Below the pieces are notes generated by a model. The model was not told where the DNA came from. It did no database searches and worked only from the letters and a program-made list of their open reading frames with translations. From positions 1 to 33,807 of the forward strand of contig JAIESC010000202.1 of the NCBI GenBank assembly GCA_019746355.1: a stretch of 33,807 bases of DNA, read 5' to 3'. Positions 7,584-16,087 of the stretch are shown in pieces (position 1 is the first letter of the stretch; each line of letters begins with the position of its first letter). The position numbers and the translations under genes were made by a program. This DNA comes from Xanthobacteraceae bacterium. Lineage in GTDB: Bacteria > Pseudomonadota > Alphaproteobacteria > Rhizobiales > Xanthobacteraceae.

Positions 7584-9092
7584 TTAGCGCCGGTGCAAAC
7601 AGGCTTCCGCCCGCACCAGCCGGCGGCTCTCGACCGGCAGCGCCCGTTCGGCCCGCATGTTGGCCGTCGCGGTCCGGCACGAGAGCCAGAAGAACGCGGA
7701 GTCCGGATCGACGACCAGCCGTTGCGGCTTGAGATTCGGCGCGACCAGCACCGATAGATACGGCGTGGTCGAGAACCACGACAGCCGGTTCAACTCTGCA
7801 CCGATCCGTTGCGACGAGACGAGGTCTGTATCCCCGAGCGCAGGGTCCGACGCCGTGCCGGTCGCGAGCTTTCGCACCACGGCCGTGTATTGCGTCCAGC
7901 CGCTCACGAATTTTCCGGTCTCGACCACATGGATCAGCGTCACCACCGCGAACGCGCCGGCGGCGAGGCGAATGGTCACGCCGCGCGCCATGAGCGGGAC
8001 CAGCCGCGGCAGCAGCGGCACGGGAAGGTCGAGCCGCTTCTCGGCCGCAAGCATCTGCAGCGCGGCCAGCATGCCAAAGCCCGGCGTCGCAACGATCAGC
8101 GCCGTTCTGAGGTAGTAGCGGTTGTCGGCGTGGAGCGCCTGATCGAACCAGAGCCAGTAGGCGGCAAGCCCCGCGACCACCACCGACGCGGCATAGACGT
8201 GAACCTTCTCCACCGGAACGTTGTCGCCGCTGATCCCATGGAACAGGAAGAACGCGATCGCGTAGCCCGCGAGCGCGGCCATCAGCAGCAGCACCAGCTT
8301 GCCGCCGAGAATGCCGATGTCGAACACGTGCAGCGCCGCGTACCGCAGTATCCTTGCCATATGGTCGTCGGGCGGAAATGACTCCCTGACCGTGCTCCAG
8401 ACCGCCATCGCCAGGAAAAAGATTCCGACGGTGCGCAGGAAGGCGGGATCGCGCGTTCCCCGAAGCGCGACCGTCATCAGGATGGCTATGGCAAACAGCA
8501 CCGTGCCGGCATGCGTCAGCAGCAGCGCCAGCAGCGTTGCGAACACCAGCATGACGCCGCCGACGCTGGCGCGCGCATGGTGGCAGAGCGCGAGCGCCGG
8601 CCAGAACAGCGCGTGCGAGACCCAGACCTCGGTCGGAAAGCCAAACACCAACGGGCTCAGAATCGCGGTCGACGCGCAAGCGTAGACGAAAATGACGCGG
8701 CCTTCCGAGCGATCCGCGGCGCAGGTCGCGATCAGCCCCGCAAGCGGCGCAATGAAAAACAGCAAGCCATAGAGGACGACGCCGCCGCGGGCATCGCCGA
8801 ACCATCCGACATAGGCCTCGGACGGCAGATACGCGTAGAGATAGACGAACAGCCGGCCCGGGATGTTGTGCCAGTGAAACGCCCAGGCGTCCTGCGCTGC
8901 GACCGCGTAGGAAAACAGCGAGCCGTCGCCGTACATCTGCAGATCGTAGTGCAGGCCGGCCACGACGAAGGCCGCTGACCACAAGACGCCGACCGACACC
9001 GCGAGATTGCGCAGCGCGTGGCTGTCCGAGCGCGCGCCAAGGCCTGTGCCCGCGCGCCCATGAGCGTTGCGTGTACCGGATGTGTCGGCCAT
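7584..9092 (-). CDS. Polytopic membrane protein of unknown function
   Basis: 502 residues beginning MADTSGTRN at ATG 9092, with a weak ribosome site. After ~30 polar residues there are roughly 10-11 hydrophobic helices. The first is followed by HYDLQMYGDGSLFSYAVA and then FHWHNIPGRLFVYLYAYLP, a large loop with an acidic residue after helix 1. That layout recalls GT-C-type membrane glycosyltransferases, but I see no firm family motif. The C-terminal ~110 residues are soluble and contain DTDLVSSQRIGAELNRLSW. A longer frame over the same bases (7546-9138) is arginine-rich and looks like a shadow. Treat as conserved hypothetical; the glycosyltransferase idea is weak inference. Confidence 0.75.
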   Translation of the reverse strand: MADTSGTRNAHGRAGTGLGARSDSHALRNLAVSVGVLWSAAFVVAGLHYDLQMYGDGSLFSYAVAAQDAWAFHWHNIPGRLFVYLYAYLPSEAYVGWFGDARGGVVLYGLLFFIAPLAGLIATCAADRSEGRVIFVYACASTAILSPLVFGFPTEVWVSHALFWPALALCHHARASVGGVMLVFATLLALLLTHAGTVLFAIAILMTVALRGTRDPAFLRTVGIFFLAMAVWSTVRESFPPDDHMARILRYAALHVFDIGILGGKLVLLLMAALAGYAIAFFLFHGISGDNVPVEKVHVYAASVVVAGLAAYWLWFDQALHADNRYYLRTALIVATPGFGMLAALQMLAAEKRLDLPVPLLPRLVPLMARGVTIRLAAGAFAVVTLIHVVETGKFVSGWTQYTAVVRKLATGTASDPALGDTDLVSSQRIGAELNRLSWFSTTPYLSVLVAPNLKPQRLVVDPDSAFFWLSCRTATANMRAERALPVESRRLVRAEACLHRR

Positions 9093-9288
9093 CAGCGGCC
9101 CGGCTTGCGAAGAAATAAATCCACTTCCTCGCAGCCAATGGCCGCGGCCTTACTCCCCTTCCCCATGCCCCTTCCCCCGAAGGAGCCCCATGATAGGAGG
9201 ACGCTGCGACGAGGCGGGACTGGCCCTAATGTCGCACCGGGCAGGATTGCGTCAGCGATTGCGGATCGCCGGGCGCAATATCGGACTC

Positions 9289-10119
9289 TTATCGCAGTGC
9301 ATTCAGCGCGGCGGCCACCGACACATCGAGAAATTGCTGGACGTAGGTGCCCTGGTGATGCGCCGCGACGATCTTGTGCGCGGGCGCAAGCGCGGCGAGG
9401 AACTTATAGGTGTGCCAGTGCGCCATCGCCGGCAACAGCGGCAGGTTCGGGATCGACGGCTCCGGCCACATCGAGGTGTAGAAATACGGCTCGTCGCAGA
9501 ACTCGTCGCCCGGGCAATAGCCGATGCCCATGCTGCGGCCGCGGCCGAGATCGACCAGCGTGTCCATGTCGAAATGGTTCGGCCAGCAGCGCACCGCCGG
9601 CGCTTTCAGCTTTTTGGCGGCGAGCCGTTGCTGCACCGAAACGAGCGCCGCGTGGGCGTTCGAGTACCAGACCGAAAGCACCTTGAAGGCCTCACCGTAC
9701 TCGTCGAGCGTATAACGCGCGCCGAGCCCGAGCGCATGGTCGGGCATCGCGTGAGGCGACGGATCGTCAAGCTTGCCAGAGGCGAGATTGCGCGCGGCGA
9801 CGTGACCGCCGAGCCAGGTCCGCACCTCGGCGTCGGCGCGGCCGTCGAGCGGCAGCTGGTGCGGATGCTGGTCGAGGAAGGCGAGCGTCAGATCGGCGAT
9901 GCGAAGCCCGAGCCGCGAGCCGTCCGGCAGCGGATGCGTGGTGAGCCCGCCGAACGCATCGTCCCAGCCGAGGTTGGTGTGGCGGTCCTGCGGCTGCGCC
10001 GGGATATAGGCGCGCGCCGCCCGCGCCAGCCATTGCGCGGCGTAGTGCGCCTGCATGCGCGCGGCATGCAGCAGCATGAAATTGGTGCGGGGAACGTCCT
10101 GCCACGAGTTGCTTGTCAT
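9289..10119 (-). CDS. Conserved hypothetical protein, possibly DUF5996-like
   Basis: 276 residues from ATG 10119; an upstream in-frame GTG at 10140 has no better ribosome site. The protein is soluble, with no signal peptide. It begins with a helix-rich half (FMLLHAARMQAHYAAQWLAR) and has a conserved-looking C-terminal half with RCWPNHFDMDTLVDLG, GIGYCPGDEFCDEPYFYT and MWPEP. The 'WP-HFD ... G-PGD ... PYFY-WP' pattern resembles DUF5996-type proteins of unknown function; I am not certain of that assignment. It lies 76 nt beyond the start-distal end of the aldolase gene on the same strand and may be co-transcribed with it. Confidence 0.75.
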   Translation of the reverse strand: MTSNSWQDVPRTNFMLLHAARMQAHYAAQWLARAARAYIPAQPQDRHTNLGWDDAFGGLTTHPLPDGSRLGLRIADLTLAFLDQHPHQLPLDGRADAEVRTWLGGHVAARNLASGKLDDPSPHAMPDHALGLGARYTLDEYGEAFKVLSVWYSNAHAALVSVQQRLAAKKLKAPAVRCWPNHFDMDTLVDLGRGRSMGIGYCPGDEFCDEPYFYTSMWPEPSIPNLPLLPAMAHWHTYKFLAALAPAHKIVAAHHQGTYVQQFLDVSVAAALNALR

Positions 10120-10194
10120 ATTCTCTAAAGCCCGCCCCACTCAAATTGATACTTCATGCGTGTGTCCCTGGGGCCCCGATGATCGAGTCCTGTT

Positions 10195-10965
10195 CTAGCT
10201 ACCCGGCTTGAACCGCTTCGCCAAGCCGTCGGCGTTCTTTGCAAGCAGGCCGAGGTCCGCGCCCACCGCGACGAACGTGTAGCCCCACTCGATGAACTTC
10301 TTCGCCTCGTCCTCGATCGGCGTGAGGATGCCCGCGGCCTTGCCCGCTTTCCTGATCTTTTGCGCCGCGTCCTTGATCGCGTCCTGCACCTCGGCGTGGC
10401 CCCAGTTGCCGATATGGCCGAACGAGGCGGAGAGATCGTTCGGGCCGATGAACACGCCGTCGATGCCCTCGACCGACGCAATGGCTTCGATCTCTTTCAG
10501 CGCCTCGCGGGTCTCGACCTGCACCAGCACGCAGATCTCGTCGGAGGCGTTCTTCAGATAGTCCTTCACCCGGCCGTAGCGGCTCGCCCGGCCCGAGCCG
10601 GTGATGCCGCGCACGCCCTTCGGCGGATAGCGCGTGAACTCGACCGCGCGCTTGGCCTCCTCCGGGGTCTGCACGAACGGCAGCAGCAGCGTCTGCGCGC
10701 CGATGTCGAGATAGCGCTTGATCAGCACCATGTCGTTCCAGGCCGGCCGCACGATGCAGGACGCGGTGCCGGCCTGCGCGGACTGAAGCAGCGCGAGGAC
10801 GTCGGGCACATCGTTCGGCGAGTGCTCGGTGTCGAGCAAGAGCCAGTCGTAGCCCGCATGCGACACGATCTCGGTCGCAACCGGGCTGCACAGGCTGCAC
10901 CACAGCCCGATCTGCAAGTGGCCCTTGGCGATGGCGTGCTTGAAGGCGTTGCGCGGCATGTCCAT
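10195..10965 (-). CDS. hpaI: HpcH/HpaI-type class II aldolase
   Basis: 256 residues, full length for the HpcH/HpaI (TIM-barrel) aldolases. Visible signatures are GLWCSLCSPVATEIVSHAGYDW, LLLDTEHSPND (catalytic-base His), CIVRPAWND (substrate Arg), QTLLLPFVQTPEEAKRAV, VQVETREALKEIEAI (metal Glu) and DGVFIGPNDLSASFGH (metal Asp). Members cleave 4-hydroxy-2-oxo acids to pyruvate plus an aldehyde using Mg2+ or Mn2+. In homoprotocatechuate degradation HpaI acts directly after HpaH, and an HpaH-like gene lies just upstream on the same strand (11109-11891). The two likely work in one meta-cleavage pathway, though rhamnonate-type aldolases of the same fold cannot be excluded. A palindromic repeat of ~75 nt separates the two genes. 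Confidence 0.88.
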   Translation of the reverse strand: MDMPRNAFKHAIAKGHLQIGLWCSLCSPVATEIVSHAGYDWLLLDTEHSPNDVPDVLALLQSAQAGTASCIVRPAWNDMVLIKRYLDIGAQTLLLPFVQTPEEAKRAVEFTRYPPKGVRGITGSGRASRYGRVKDYLKNASDEICVLVQVETREALKEIEAIASVEGIDGVFIGPNDLSASFGHIGNWGHAEVQDAIKDAAQKIRKAGKAAGILTPIEDEAKKFIEWGYTFVAVGADLGLLAKNADGLAKRFKPGS

Positions 10966-11006
10966 GGAATTTCGACCTCGGTTGTAACGAAAACTCTCTC
11001 CACGTC

Positions 11007-11081
11007 ATGGCCGGGCTCGTCCCGGCCATCCACGCCTTGCTTCGGAGCCAAGGCGTGGATGCCCGCGACGAGCGCGGGCAT
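11007..11081. repeat. Triple-hairpin intergenic palindrome (REP-like)
   Basis: Three perfect stem-loops stand in a row: ATGGCCGGG/CCCGGCCAT (11007-11029, loop CTCGT), CCACGCCTTG/CAAGGCGTGG (11030-11058), and ATGCCCGCG/CGCGGGCAT (11059-11081, loop ACGAG). This style of element is common between genes in Bradyrhizobiaceae-like genomes. It may stabilise or end transcripts between the hydratase and aldolase genes. Confidence 0.8.
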
Positions 11082-11108
11082 GACAGCGCTTATGTTGCTC
11101 GCGGTGCG

Positions 11109-11891
11109 CTAGACAAACTGCACCGAAATTCCGCCGAGCGCGCCGAAATCGCCGTGCAGCGTGTCACCCTTCTTGGCGAACACCACGCGGGTGAACGAGC
11201 CCGCGAGCACGACGTGGCCGGGCTCCATCGGCGTGCCGAGCGTGCCGAGCTTGTTGGCGAGCCAGGCGACGCCCATCGCCGGATGGCCGAGCACGCCGGC
11301 CGCGACGCCGGTCTCCTCGATCTCGGAATTGACGTACATGATGCCGCCGACCCAGCGCAGGTCCACGTCCATCGGCCGCACCGGGCGGCCACCCATGACG
11401 ATGCCCGCGGCCGCGCCGTTGTCCGACACCGTGTCGAAAATCTTGCGCGGGTCCTGCACGCGCGCGTCGACGATCTCGAGCGCCGGCACGACGTAGTCGG
11501 TGGCGGCGAGCACGTCGGTCAGGCCCACGCCCGGTCCCATCAGCTTCTTGCCCAGCACGAAGGCCAGTTCGACCTCGACGCGCGGGCGGCAATAGTTCGA
11601 GTGCTGCACCTTCGCGCCGTCGGCGATGATCATGTCGTCGTGCAGGTAGCCGAAGTCCGGCTCGTCGATGTTGGACGAGCGCTGCATCGCCTTCGAGGTC
11701 AGGCCGACCTTGTGGCCGATCAGCTTCCGCCCCGCCGCGATCTGCCGCTTGTGGACGATCGTCGAGATGCTGTAGGCGTCCTCGATGGTGATGCCCGGAT
11801 AGGTGGTCGAAAGCTGGACCGCCTGCTTCTTGGTCTTGTGCGCCTCCATCAGAATGTCGGCGGCCTTGTTGCGATCGGCTTCCGATAACAT
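11109..11891 (-). CDS. hpaH: 2-oxohept-4-ene-1,7-dioate hydratase / 2-keto-4-pentenoate hydratase family
   Basis: 260 residues, preceded by a strong AGGAGGG ribosome site 6 nt before ATG 11891. It matches HpaH/MhpD hydratases: ITIEDAYSISTIVHKRQIAAG near the N-terminus, GRKLIGHKVGLTSKAMQ, EPDFGYLHDDM, PRVEVELAFVLGK (the metal-binding Glu pair ExE), ATDYVVPALEIVDARV, and C-terminal GHVVLAGSFTRVVFAKKGD. The enzyme adds water across the double bond of 2-oxo-4-enoates made by meta-cleavage of aromatic rings; the product is the substrate of the aldolase encoded next (10195-10965). No ring-cleavage dioxygenase or decarboxylase gene is in the window, so the pathway must be completed elsewhere. Confidence 0.9.
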   Translation of the reverse strand: MLSEADRNKAADILMEAHKTKKQAVQLSTTYPGITIEDAYSISTIVHKRQIAAGRKLIGHKVGLTSKAMQRSSNIDEPDFGYLHDDMIIADGAKVQHSNYCRPRVEVELAFVLGKKLMGPGVGLTDVLAATDYVVPALEIVDARVQDPRKIFDTVSDNGAAAGIVMGGRPVRPMDVDLRWVGGIMYVNSEIEETGVAAGVLGHPAMGVAWLANKLGTLGTPMEPGHVVLAGSFTRVVFAKKGDTLHGDFGALGGISVQFV

Positions 11892-12036
11892 CGGTACTCC
11901 CTCCTTTATTTTGCGGCGCGATCCTGTAACGCCCGCGGCACGAAAATCAATCGGCGTCGGGCTTTGCCCCCGGTGACGCGCCGGACCCGACTTTGCTACG
12001 CTTTACTCCATAATCATAAACCACAGGGAGGACGAC

Positions 12037-12615
12037 ATGACACGCTGGGCGACAGTCACATCTGCATTGCTTGTTTCCGCGTTTGCCGTGGGTGCCAGCG
12101 CACAGGGACAGGACGGCTGGGTCTCGCTGTTCGACGGCAAGAGCCTCGACAACTTCACCCAGACCGGCGAGGCCAACTGGCGCATCGAGGACGGCGCGAT
12201 CGTCGCCGACCAGGGCAAGGGCGGACACCTGGTCAGCAAGGAGAAGTACAAGGACCACGCGATCCGCATCGAGTTCTGGTCCGACGAAAAGGCCAACAGC
12301 GGCATCTTCGCGCGCTGCGAGCCGGGCAAGATCGGCGCAAAGACCTGCTACGAGTTCAACATCTTCGACACGCGCCCGGACCCGACCTACGGCACCGGAT
12401 CGATCGTCTACATCGCCGAGGTGAACCCGATGCCGAAGGCCGCCGGCAAGTGGAATACGATGGAGGTGACGCTGAAGGGCCGTCAGCTCACGCTGGTGTT
12501 CAACGGTCAGAAGACCGTCGATGTCCGTAACGGCCTCTGGGAAGAAGGCCACTTCACGCTGCAATACGGTGCGGGCGTGATGAAATTCCGCAAGGTCGAG
12601 GTCAAGAAGCTCTGA
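12037..12615 (+). CDS. Secreted DUF1080 (3-keto-disaccharide hydrolase-like) protein
   Basis: 192 residues with GGGAGGACGAC before ATG 12037. Residues 1-23 are a signal peptide with cleavage after ASA. The mature part is one DUF1080/LamG-like beta-sandwich: GWVSLFDGKSLDNFTQTG, NWRIEDGAIVADQGKGGHLV, FWSDEKANSGIFARCEPG, then KWNTMEVTLKGRQLTLVFNG and the closing YGAGVMKFRKVEVKKL. Related domains bind or cleave sugars in the periplasm; some act on 3-keto-disaccharides. The protein is exported and stands alone, so its substrate is not indicated. Confidence 0.9.
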   Translation: MTRWATVTSALLVSAFAVGASAQGQDGWVSLFDGKSLDNFTQTGEANWRIEDGAIVADQGKGGHLVSKEKYKDHAIRIEFWSDEKANSGIFARCEPGKIGAKTCYEFNIFDTRPDPTYGTGSIVYIAEVNPMPKAAGKWNTMEVTLKGRQLTLVFNGQKTVDVRNGLWEEGHFTLQYGAGVMKFRKVEVKKL

Positions 12616-12647
12616 TCTTTCGGCGGAGCGAAACGATCAAAGAAAAC

Positions 12648-12668
12648 GGGCGGGCCGACAGCCCGCCC
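12648..12668 (-). terminator. Intrinsic terminator, functional on the minus strand
   Basis: GGGCGGGC (12648-12655) and GCCCGCCC (12661-12668) form a perfect 8-bp stem with a 5-nt loop. On the minus strand the stem is followed by GTTTTCTTT, a good uridine tract, so it would end transcripts of the small gene at 12712-12972. The convergent DUF1080 gene stops 33 nt away and may share the hairpin. A second 8-bp stem lies at 12676-12699. Confidence 0.7.
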
Positions 12669-12711
12669 GATGCATGACGGCGACACGGAGATCGCCGTCA
12701 TCGCAATCGCA

Positions 12712-12972
12712 TTACAGCGGAATCTTGCCCTCCTGGCGGTCGGCAATCGACTGCAGCCATTCGTCGTGCTCGTGGTCGAAGCCGCGCTGCCGCGACATGG
12801 CGTAACAACCGTCCCAGCTCGGATGCTTGAGTGGCTGGATCGCCTTCTTCTTGGCGGCGGCCGGCGCGCTGTGGCGTTTCGTGTCTGGGCTGTCCTCGCC
12901 TGCCGAATACGCAGGTACAGCTGCACTGATAGCAGCCAGCAAACCGCCGGCTGCGCCGAAATCAAAGCGCAT
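12712..12972 (-). CDS. Small exported hypothetical protein
   Basis: 86 residues. The N-terminus MRFDFGAAGGLLAAISAAVPAY is a short signal peptide, likely cut after AYS. The mature part is Ala/Lys-rich and then has DGCYAMSRQRGFDHEHDEW, with a single Cys and an acidic/His patch. I do not recognise a family. Support comes from the signal peptide and an intrinsic terminator just downstream at 12648-12668. A perfect inverted repeat TTGTCAG/CTGACAA (13041-13061) and a TTGACT hexamer lie about 80 nt upstream and may belong to its promoter. The ribosome site is weak. Confidence 0.6.
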   Translation of the reverse strand: MRFDFGAAGGLLAAISAAVPAYSAGEDSPDTKRHSAPAAAKKKAIQPLKHPSWDGCYAMSRQRGFDHEHDEWLQSIADRQEGKIPL

Positions 12973-13120
12973 GCATTCGCCCTACTTCCCAATAGGTTGG
13001 ATCAAGATCGCCTCGTGCGTCAGATTGTCACAGCTTCGCCTTGTCAGTCAACCCCTGACAAATCACAGATCGCCGATGTGACAACCCTCTGTTGAAAAGA
13101 CCTCGCGCCGCTACTGGCCT

Positions 13121-13399
13121 TCACGCCTGTTCCCATCGGCGGTTAATCCAGGCCAGCGCGCGGGCGAGCGGCGGGCGCAGGAACGGGACGTCCTGCGCCA
13201 GGATGGCAAGCCCCAGCGGCACCATCCAGAAGCCGAGGATCGGCAGGAAGCCGACGAGGCCAGCGGCGATCAGAAAAACGCCCAGCGGGATCCGGTAGGC
13301 GGCACCACCGGGACTTCGCGCCTTATGCACCAGGCGCGCCATGCGCTCCGGCAGATGGCGCTCGAACCGGTCGAGTTCTTCGTCGAAATCCTTTTGCAT
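13121..13399 (-). CDS. Small membrane protein, PGPGW-like
   Basis: 92 residues. A charged N-terminal segment (QKDFDEELDRFERHLPERMARLVHKAR) is followed by two hydrophobic helices joined by a Pro/Gly turn: IPLGVFLIAAGLVGFLP, then ILGFWMVPLGLAILAQD. It ends in a basic tail FLRPPLARALAWINRRW. The helix-Pro-Gly-helix pattern resembles small putative membrane proteins of the PGPGW family, of unknown function. It is divergent from the dihydropyrimidinase gene across 111 nt. Confidence 0.7.
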   Translation of the reverse strand: MQKDFDEELDRFERHLPERMARLVHKARSPGGAAYRIPLGVFLIAAGLVGFLPILGFWMVPLGLAILAQDVPFLRPPLARALAWINRRWEQA

Positions 13400-13510
13400 C
13401 CGGATAAAGGTCGCTCCGGACGTTTTCGTTCCCGCGCGCGCACCGCCAAGCGGGGCACGCGACTGCGGAAAAAAACGATGTTAGATGAAGTCCGCAGTTT
13501 TGGAGACAGC

Positions 13511-14938
13511 ATGACCTTTGACACCATCATTCGTGGCGGCACGGTCGCCACCGCATCCGACACCTTCAAGAGCGACGTCGGCATCAGTGGCGGGCGGATC
13601 GCGGCGCTCGGCGAGAACCTCGGCGATGCCAGAGAAATGGTGAATGCCACCGGCCAGCTCGTGCTGCCGGGCGGCATCGACAGCCACGTGCATTTCGCCC
13701 AGCCGTCCGGGCCCGGCATCGTCATGGCCGACGATTTCGCCTCGGGCACCCGCGCGGCGGCGTTCGGCGGCAACACCCTGGTGCTGCCGTTCGCCATGCA
13801 GCAGAAGGGCGAAAGCCTGCGCGAGGTGGTGAAGCAGTACCACGCCAAGGCCGACGGCCAGTGTTACGTTGACGTGTCGTTTCACCTGATCATCGCCGAG
13901 GCCACCGACCGCGTGCTCGGCCAGGAGCTCCCCGCCCTGGTCAACGACGGCTACACCTCGTTCAAGGTGTTCATGACCTACGAGGGGCTCGCGCTCTCCG
14001 ACATGGAGATGCTCCAGGTGATGAGCGTGGCGCGCGAGACCGGCGCGCTGGTGATGATCCACGCCGAGAACTACGACGCGATCCGCTTCCTCACCGACCG
14101 CCTGGAGCGCGCCGGCAAGACCGCGCCGCACTATCACGCAGCGTCGCGGCCGATTCCGGTCGAGCGCGAGGCGACGCACCGCGCGATCTCGCTGTCGGAG
14201 CTGGTCGACGTGCCGATCATGATCGTGCACGTATCGAACCGCGAGGCGATGGAGGAGATCCGGCGCGCGCAGCAGCGCGGCCTGAAGATCTACGGCGAGA
14301 CCTGCCCGCAATACCTGGTGCTGACCGAAAAGGACCTCGAAGGCCTCAACATGGAGGGCACCAAGTATGTGTGCTCGCCCCCGCCGCGCGACGCGGCCAG
14401 CCAGCGGGCCTGCTGGGAGGGCTTGCAGCAACACGTGTTCTCGCTGTTCTCGTCGGACCATTGCCCGTTCCGCTACGACGACCCGCAGGGCAAGCTCGCG
14501 CCGAAGGGCCGGACCTCGTTCCGCTGGGTGCCGAACGGCATTCCCGGCGTCGAGACGCGGCTGCCGATCCTTTATTCCGAAGGCGTCGGCAAGGGCCGCA
14601 TCACGCTCAACGAGTTCGTGGCGCTGACCGCGACCAATCATGCGAAGACCTACGGTCTCTATCCGAAGAAGGGCACCATCGCGGTCGGCAGCGACGCCGA
14701 CATCGCGATCTGGGACCCCAATCGCGAATTGACCATCGCGCAGTCGCTGATGCACGGCGGCACCGACTACACGCCCTACGAGGGCATCAAGGTGAAGGGC
14801 TGGCCGGTCTCGACCATGGTGCGCGGAAAATTCGTGGTGCGCGACGGGACACTGGTCGGCGCGCCGGGCGACGGCAGCTACGTGGCGCGGGAGAAATCGC
14901 CGCTGGCGAAGACGTCGGGCAAGAGCGCGTGGGAATGA
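13511..14938 (+). CDS. hydA: Dihydropyrimidinase / D-hydantoinase
   Basis: 475 residues from ATG 13511, which has GGAG 6 nt upstream; the reading frame stays open further left (13325, ATG 13478) but those starts lack the family's N-terminus. Amidohydrolase-fold residues are all visible: GGIDSHVHFAQP (His59, His61), SFKVFMTYEGL (carboxylated Lys152), MIHAENYDAI, IMIVHVSNREAM, KIYGETCPQYL, and SSDHCPFRY with the catalytic Asp. These bind the two-zinc centre that opens the ring of dihydrouracil, dihydrothymine or hydantoins. The RutA-like monooxygenase gene follows 30 nt downstream on the same strand, which suggests a joint role in breaking down pyrimidines or related N-heterocycles. No beta-ureidopropionase or dihydropyrimidine dehydrogenase is present. 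Confidence 0.92.
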   Translation: MTFDTIIRGGTVATASDTFKSDVGISGGRIAALGENLGDAREMVNATGQLVLPGGIDSHVHFAQPSGPGIVMADDFASGTRAAAFGGNTLVLPFAMQQKGESLREVVKQYHAKADGQCYVDVSFHLIIAEATDRVLGQELPALVNDGYTSFKVFMTYEGLALSDMEMLQVMSVARETGALVMIHAENYDAIRFLTDRLERAGKTAPHYHAASRPIPVEREATHRAISLSELVDVPIMIVHVSNREAMEEIRRAQQRGLKIYGETCPQYLVLTEKDLEGLNMEGTKYVCSPPPRDAASQRACWEGLQQHVFSLFSSDHCPFRYDDPQGKLAPKGRTSFRWVPNGIPGVETRLPILYSEGVGKGRITLNEFVALTATNHAKTYGLYPKKGTIAVGSDADIAIWDPNRELTIAQSLMHGGTDYTPYEGIKVKGWPVSTMVRGKFVVRDGTLVGAPGDGSYVAREKSPLAKTSGKSAWE

Positions 14939-14968
14939 CGGGGAGCGTAACCGGGGCGCTTTTGGGCC

Positions 14969-16087
14969 ATGAACAGCAAAGTCCGCAGCACCAATCCGTT
15001 CTACAACGGCCGCAAGCTCAAGCTCGGCTCGTTCAGCATCAACCTCGAGCACGGCGGCGCGGCGAGCACGATCGACGGCACGCACAAGGCCGATTGGCCG
15101 AGCATCAAGGCGCTCGGCAAGCTGCATGACGACATGGAGTTCGAGGCGATCGTGCCGGTGGCGCGCTGGCGCGGCTTCGGCGGGGCGACGAACTTCGCAG
15201 GCCCCGGCTTCGAGACCTACACCTTTGCGGCCGGCGTCGGCGCGCAGACGAATTATCCCGCGGTGATCGCCACCTCGCACGTGCCGCTGGTGCATCCGAT
15301 CATGGCCGCCAAGCAGATGATCACCATCGATCACATCAGCGGCGGCCGCGCCGCGCTGAACATCGTCACCGGCTGGAACCGGCCGGAGATCGAGATGTTC
15401 GGTATTCCACTGCGCGAGCACGACGAGCGTTACGAAATGGCGGTGGAATGGCTCGAGATCGTCAAGCGGCTGTGGACCGAAGGCGCGGATTTCGATTTCG
15501 CGGGGCGCTTCTACAAAATCGTCAAGGGCTACGCCGAGCCCAAGCCGATCCAGAAGCCCTACCCGCCGATCATGAATGCCGGCGGCTCGGAGCGCGGCCG
15601 ACATTTCGTGGCGAAGTACTGCGACCTCGCCTTCCTCGCACCAAAGGTCCGCGAATACGCCCCGCTCAAGAAGATGGCGGACGAGTACCGCAATCTCGCC
15701 CGCGACGAATACGACAACGAGATCGAGGTCTGGACCAACGCCTATGTGGTGCAGGGCGAGACCGAAGCGGAGGCGCGCGACTATCTCGCCGAATACGTCG
15801 ACCGCAAGGGCGACTGGGACGCGGTGACGACCTTGATCGACACCATGGGCATCAACGCCCAGACCTTCACGCCGGAGCAACTCAAGGCGATGAAGAGGCA
15901 TTTCATCGCCGGCTGGGGCGGCTTTCCGCTGGTCGGCACCAGGGAGCAGATCGTCGACATGCTGGGCAAGCTCAGCGGCTGCGGCTTCAACGGCGTGGTG
16001 CTGACGTTCCCCCGCTTCCACGACGACATGGTCGCATTCCGCGACAAGGTTTATCCGCTGCTGGTGCAGTCGGGGTTGCGCAGCTAA
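14969..16087 (+). CDS. LLM-class flavin-dependent monooxygenase, RutA-like
   Basis: 372 residues, normal for bacterial luciferase-like monooxygenases. Shared motifs with the RutA/SfnG branch are VARWRGFGG, FAAGVGAQTN, VHPIMAAKQMITIDHISGGR, NIVTGWNRPEIEMFG, HDERYEMAVEWLEIVKRLW, PPIMNAGGSERGRHFVAKY, and near the C-terminus GWGGFPLVGTREQIVDML. RutA uses FMNH2 and O2 to open the uracil ring; SfnG acts on dimethylsulfone. The gene lies 30 nt after a dihydropyrimidinase gene, which favours a ring-nitrogen heterocycle as substrate, but no rutB-F gene is nearby and no flavin reductase is in the window. The start is ATG 14969 with a weak ribosome site, suggesting coupling to the upstream gene. Confidence 0.88.
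   Translation: MNSKVRSTNPFYNGRKLKLGSFSINLEHGGAASTIDGTHKADWPSIKALGKLHDDMEFEAIVPVARWRGFGGATNFAGPGFETYTFAAGVGAQTNYPAVIATSHVPLVHPIMAAKQMITIDHISGGRAALNIVTGWNRPEIEMFGIPLREHDERYEMAVEWLEIVKRLWTEGADFDFAGRFYKIVKGYAEPKPIQKPYPPIMNAGGSERGRHFVAKYCDLAFLAPKVREYAPLKKMADEYRNLARDEYDNEIEVWTNAYVVQGETEAEARDYLAEYVDRKGDWDAVTTLIDTMGINAQTFTPEQLKAMKRHFIAGWGGFPLVGTREQIVDMLGKLSGCGFNGVVLTFPRFHDDMVAFRDKVYPLLVQSGLRS

Noticed and set aside
7546..9138. Longer minus-strand frame (530 codons) over the membrane-protein gene
   Set aside because: Translation is arginine-rich without hydrophobic helices, whereas the 7584-9092 frame gives clean membrane segments.
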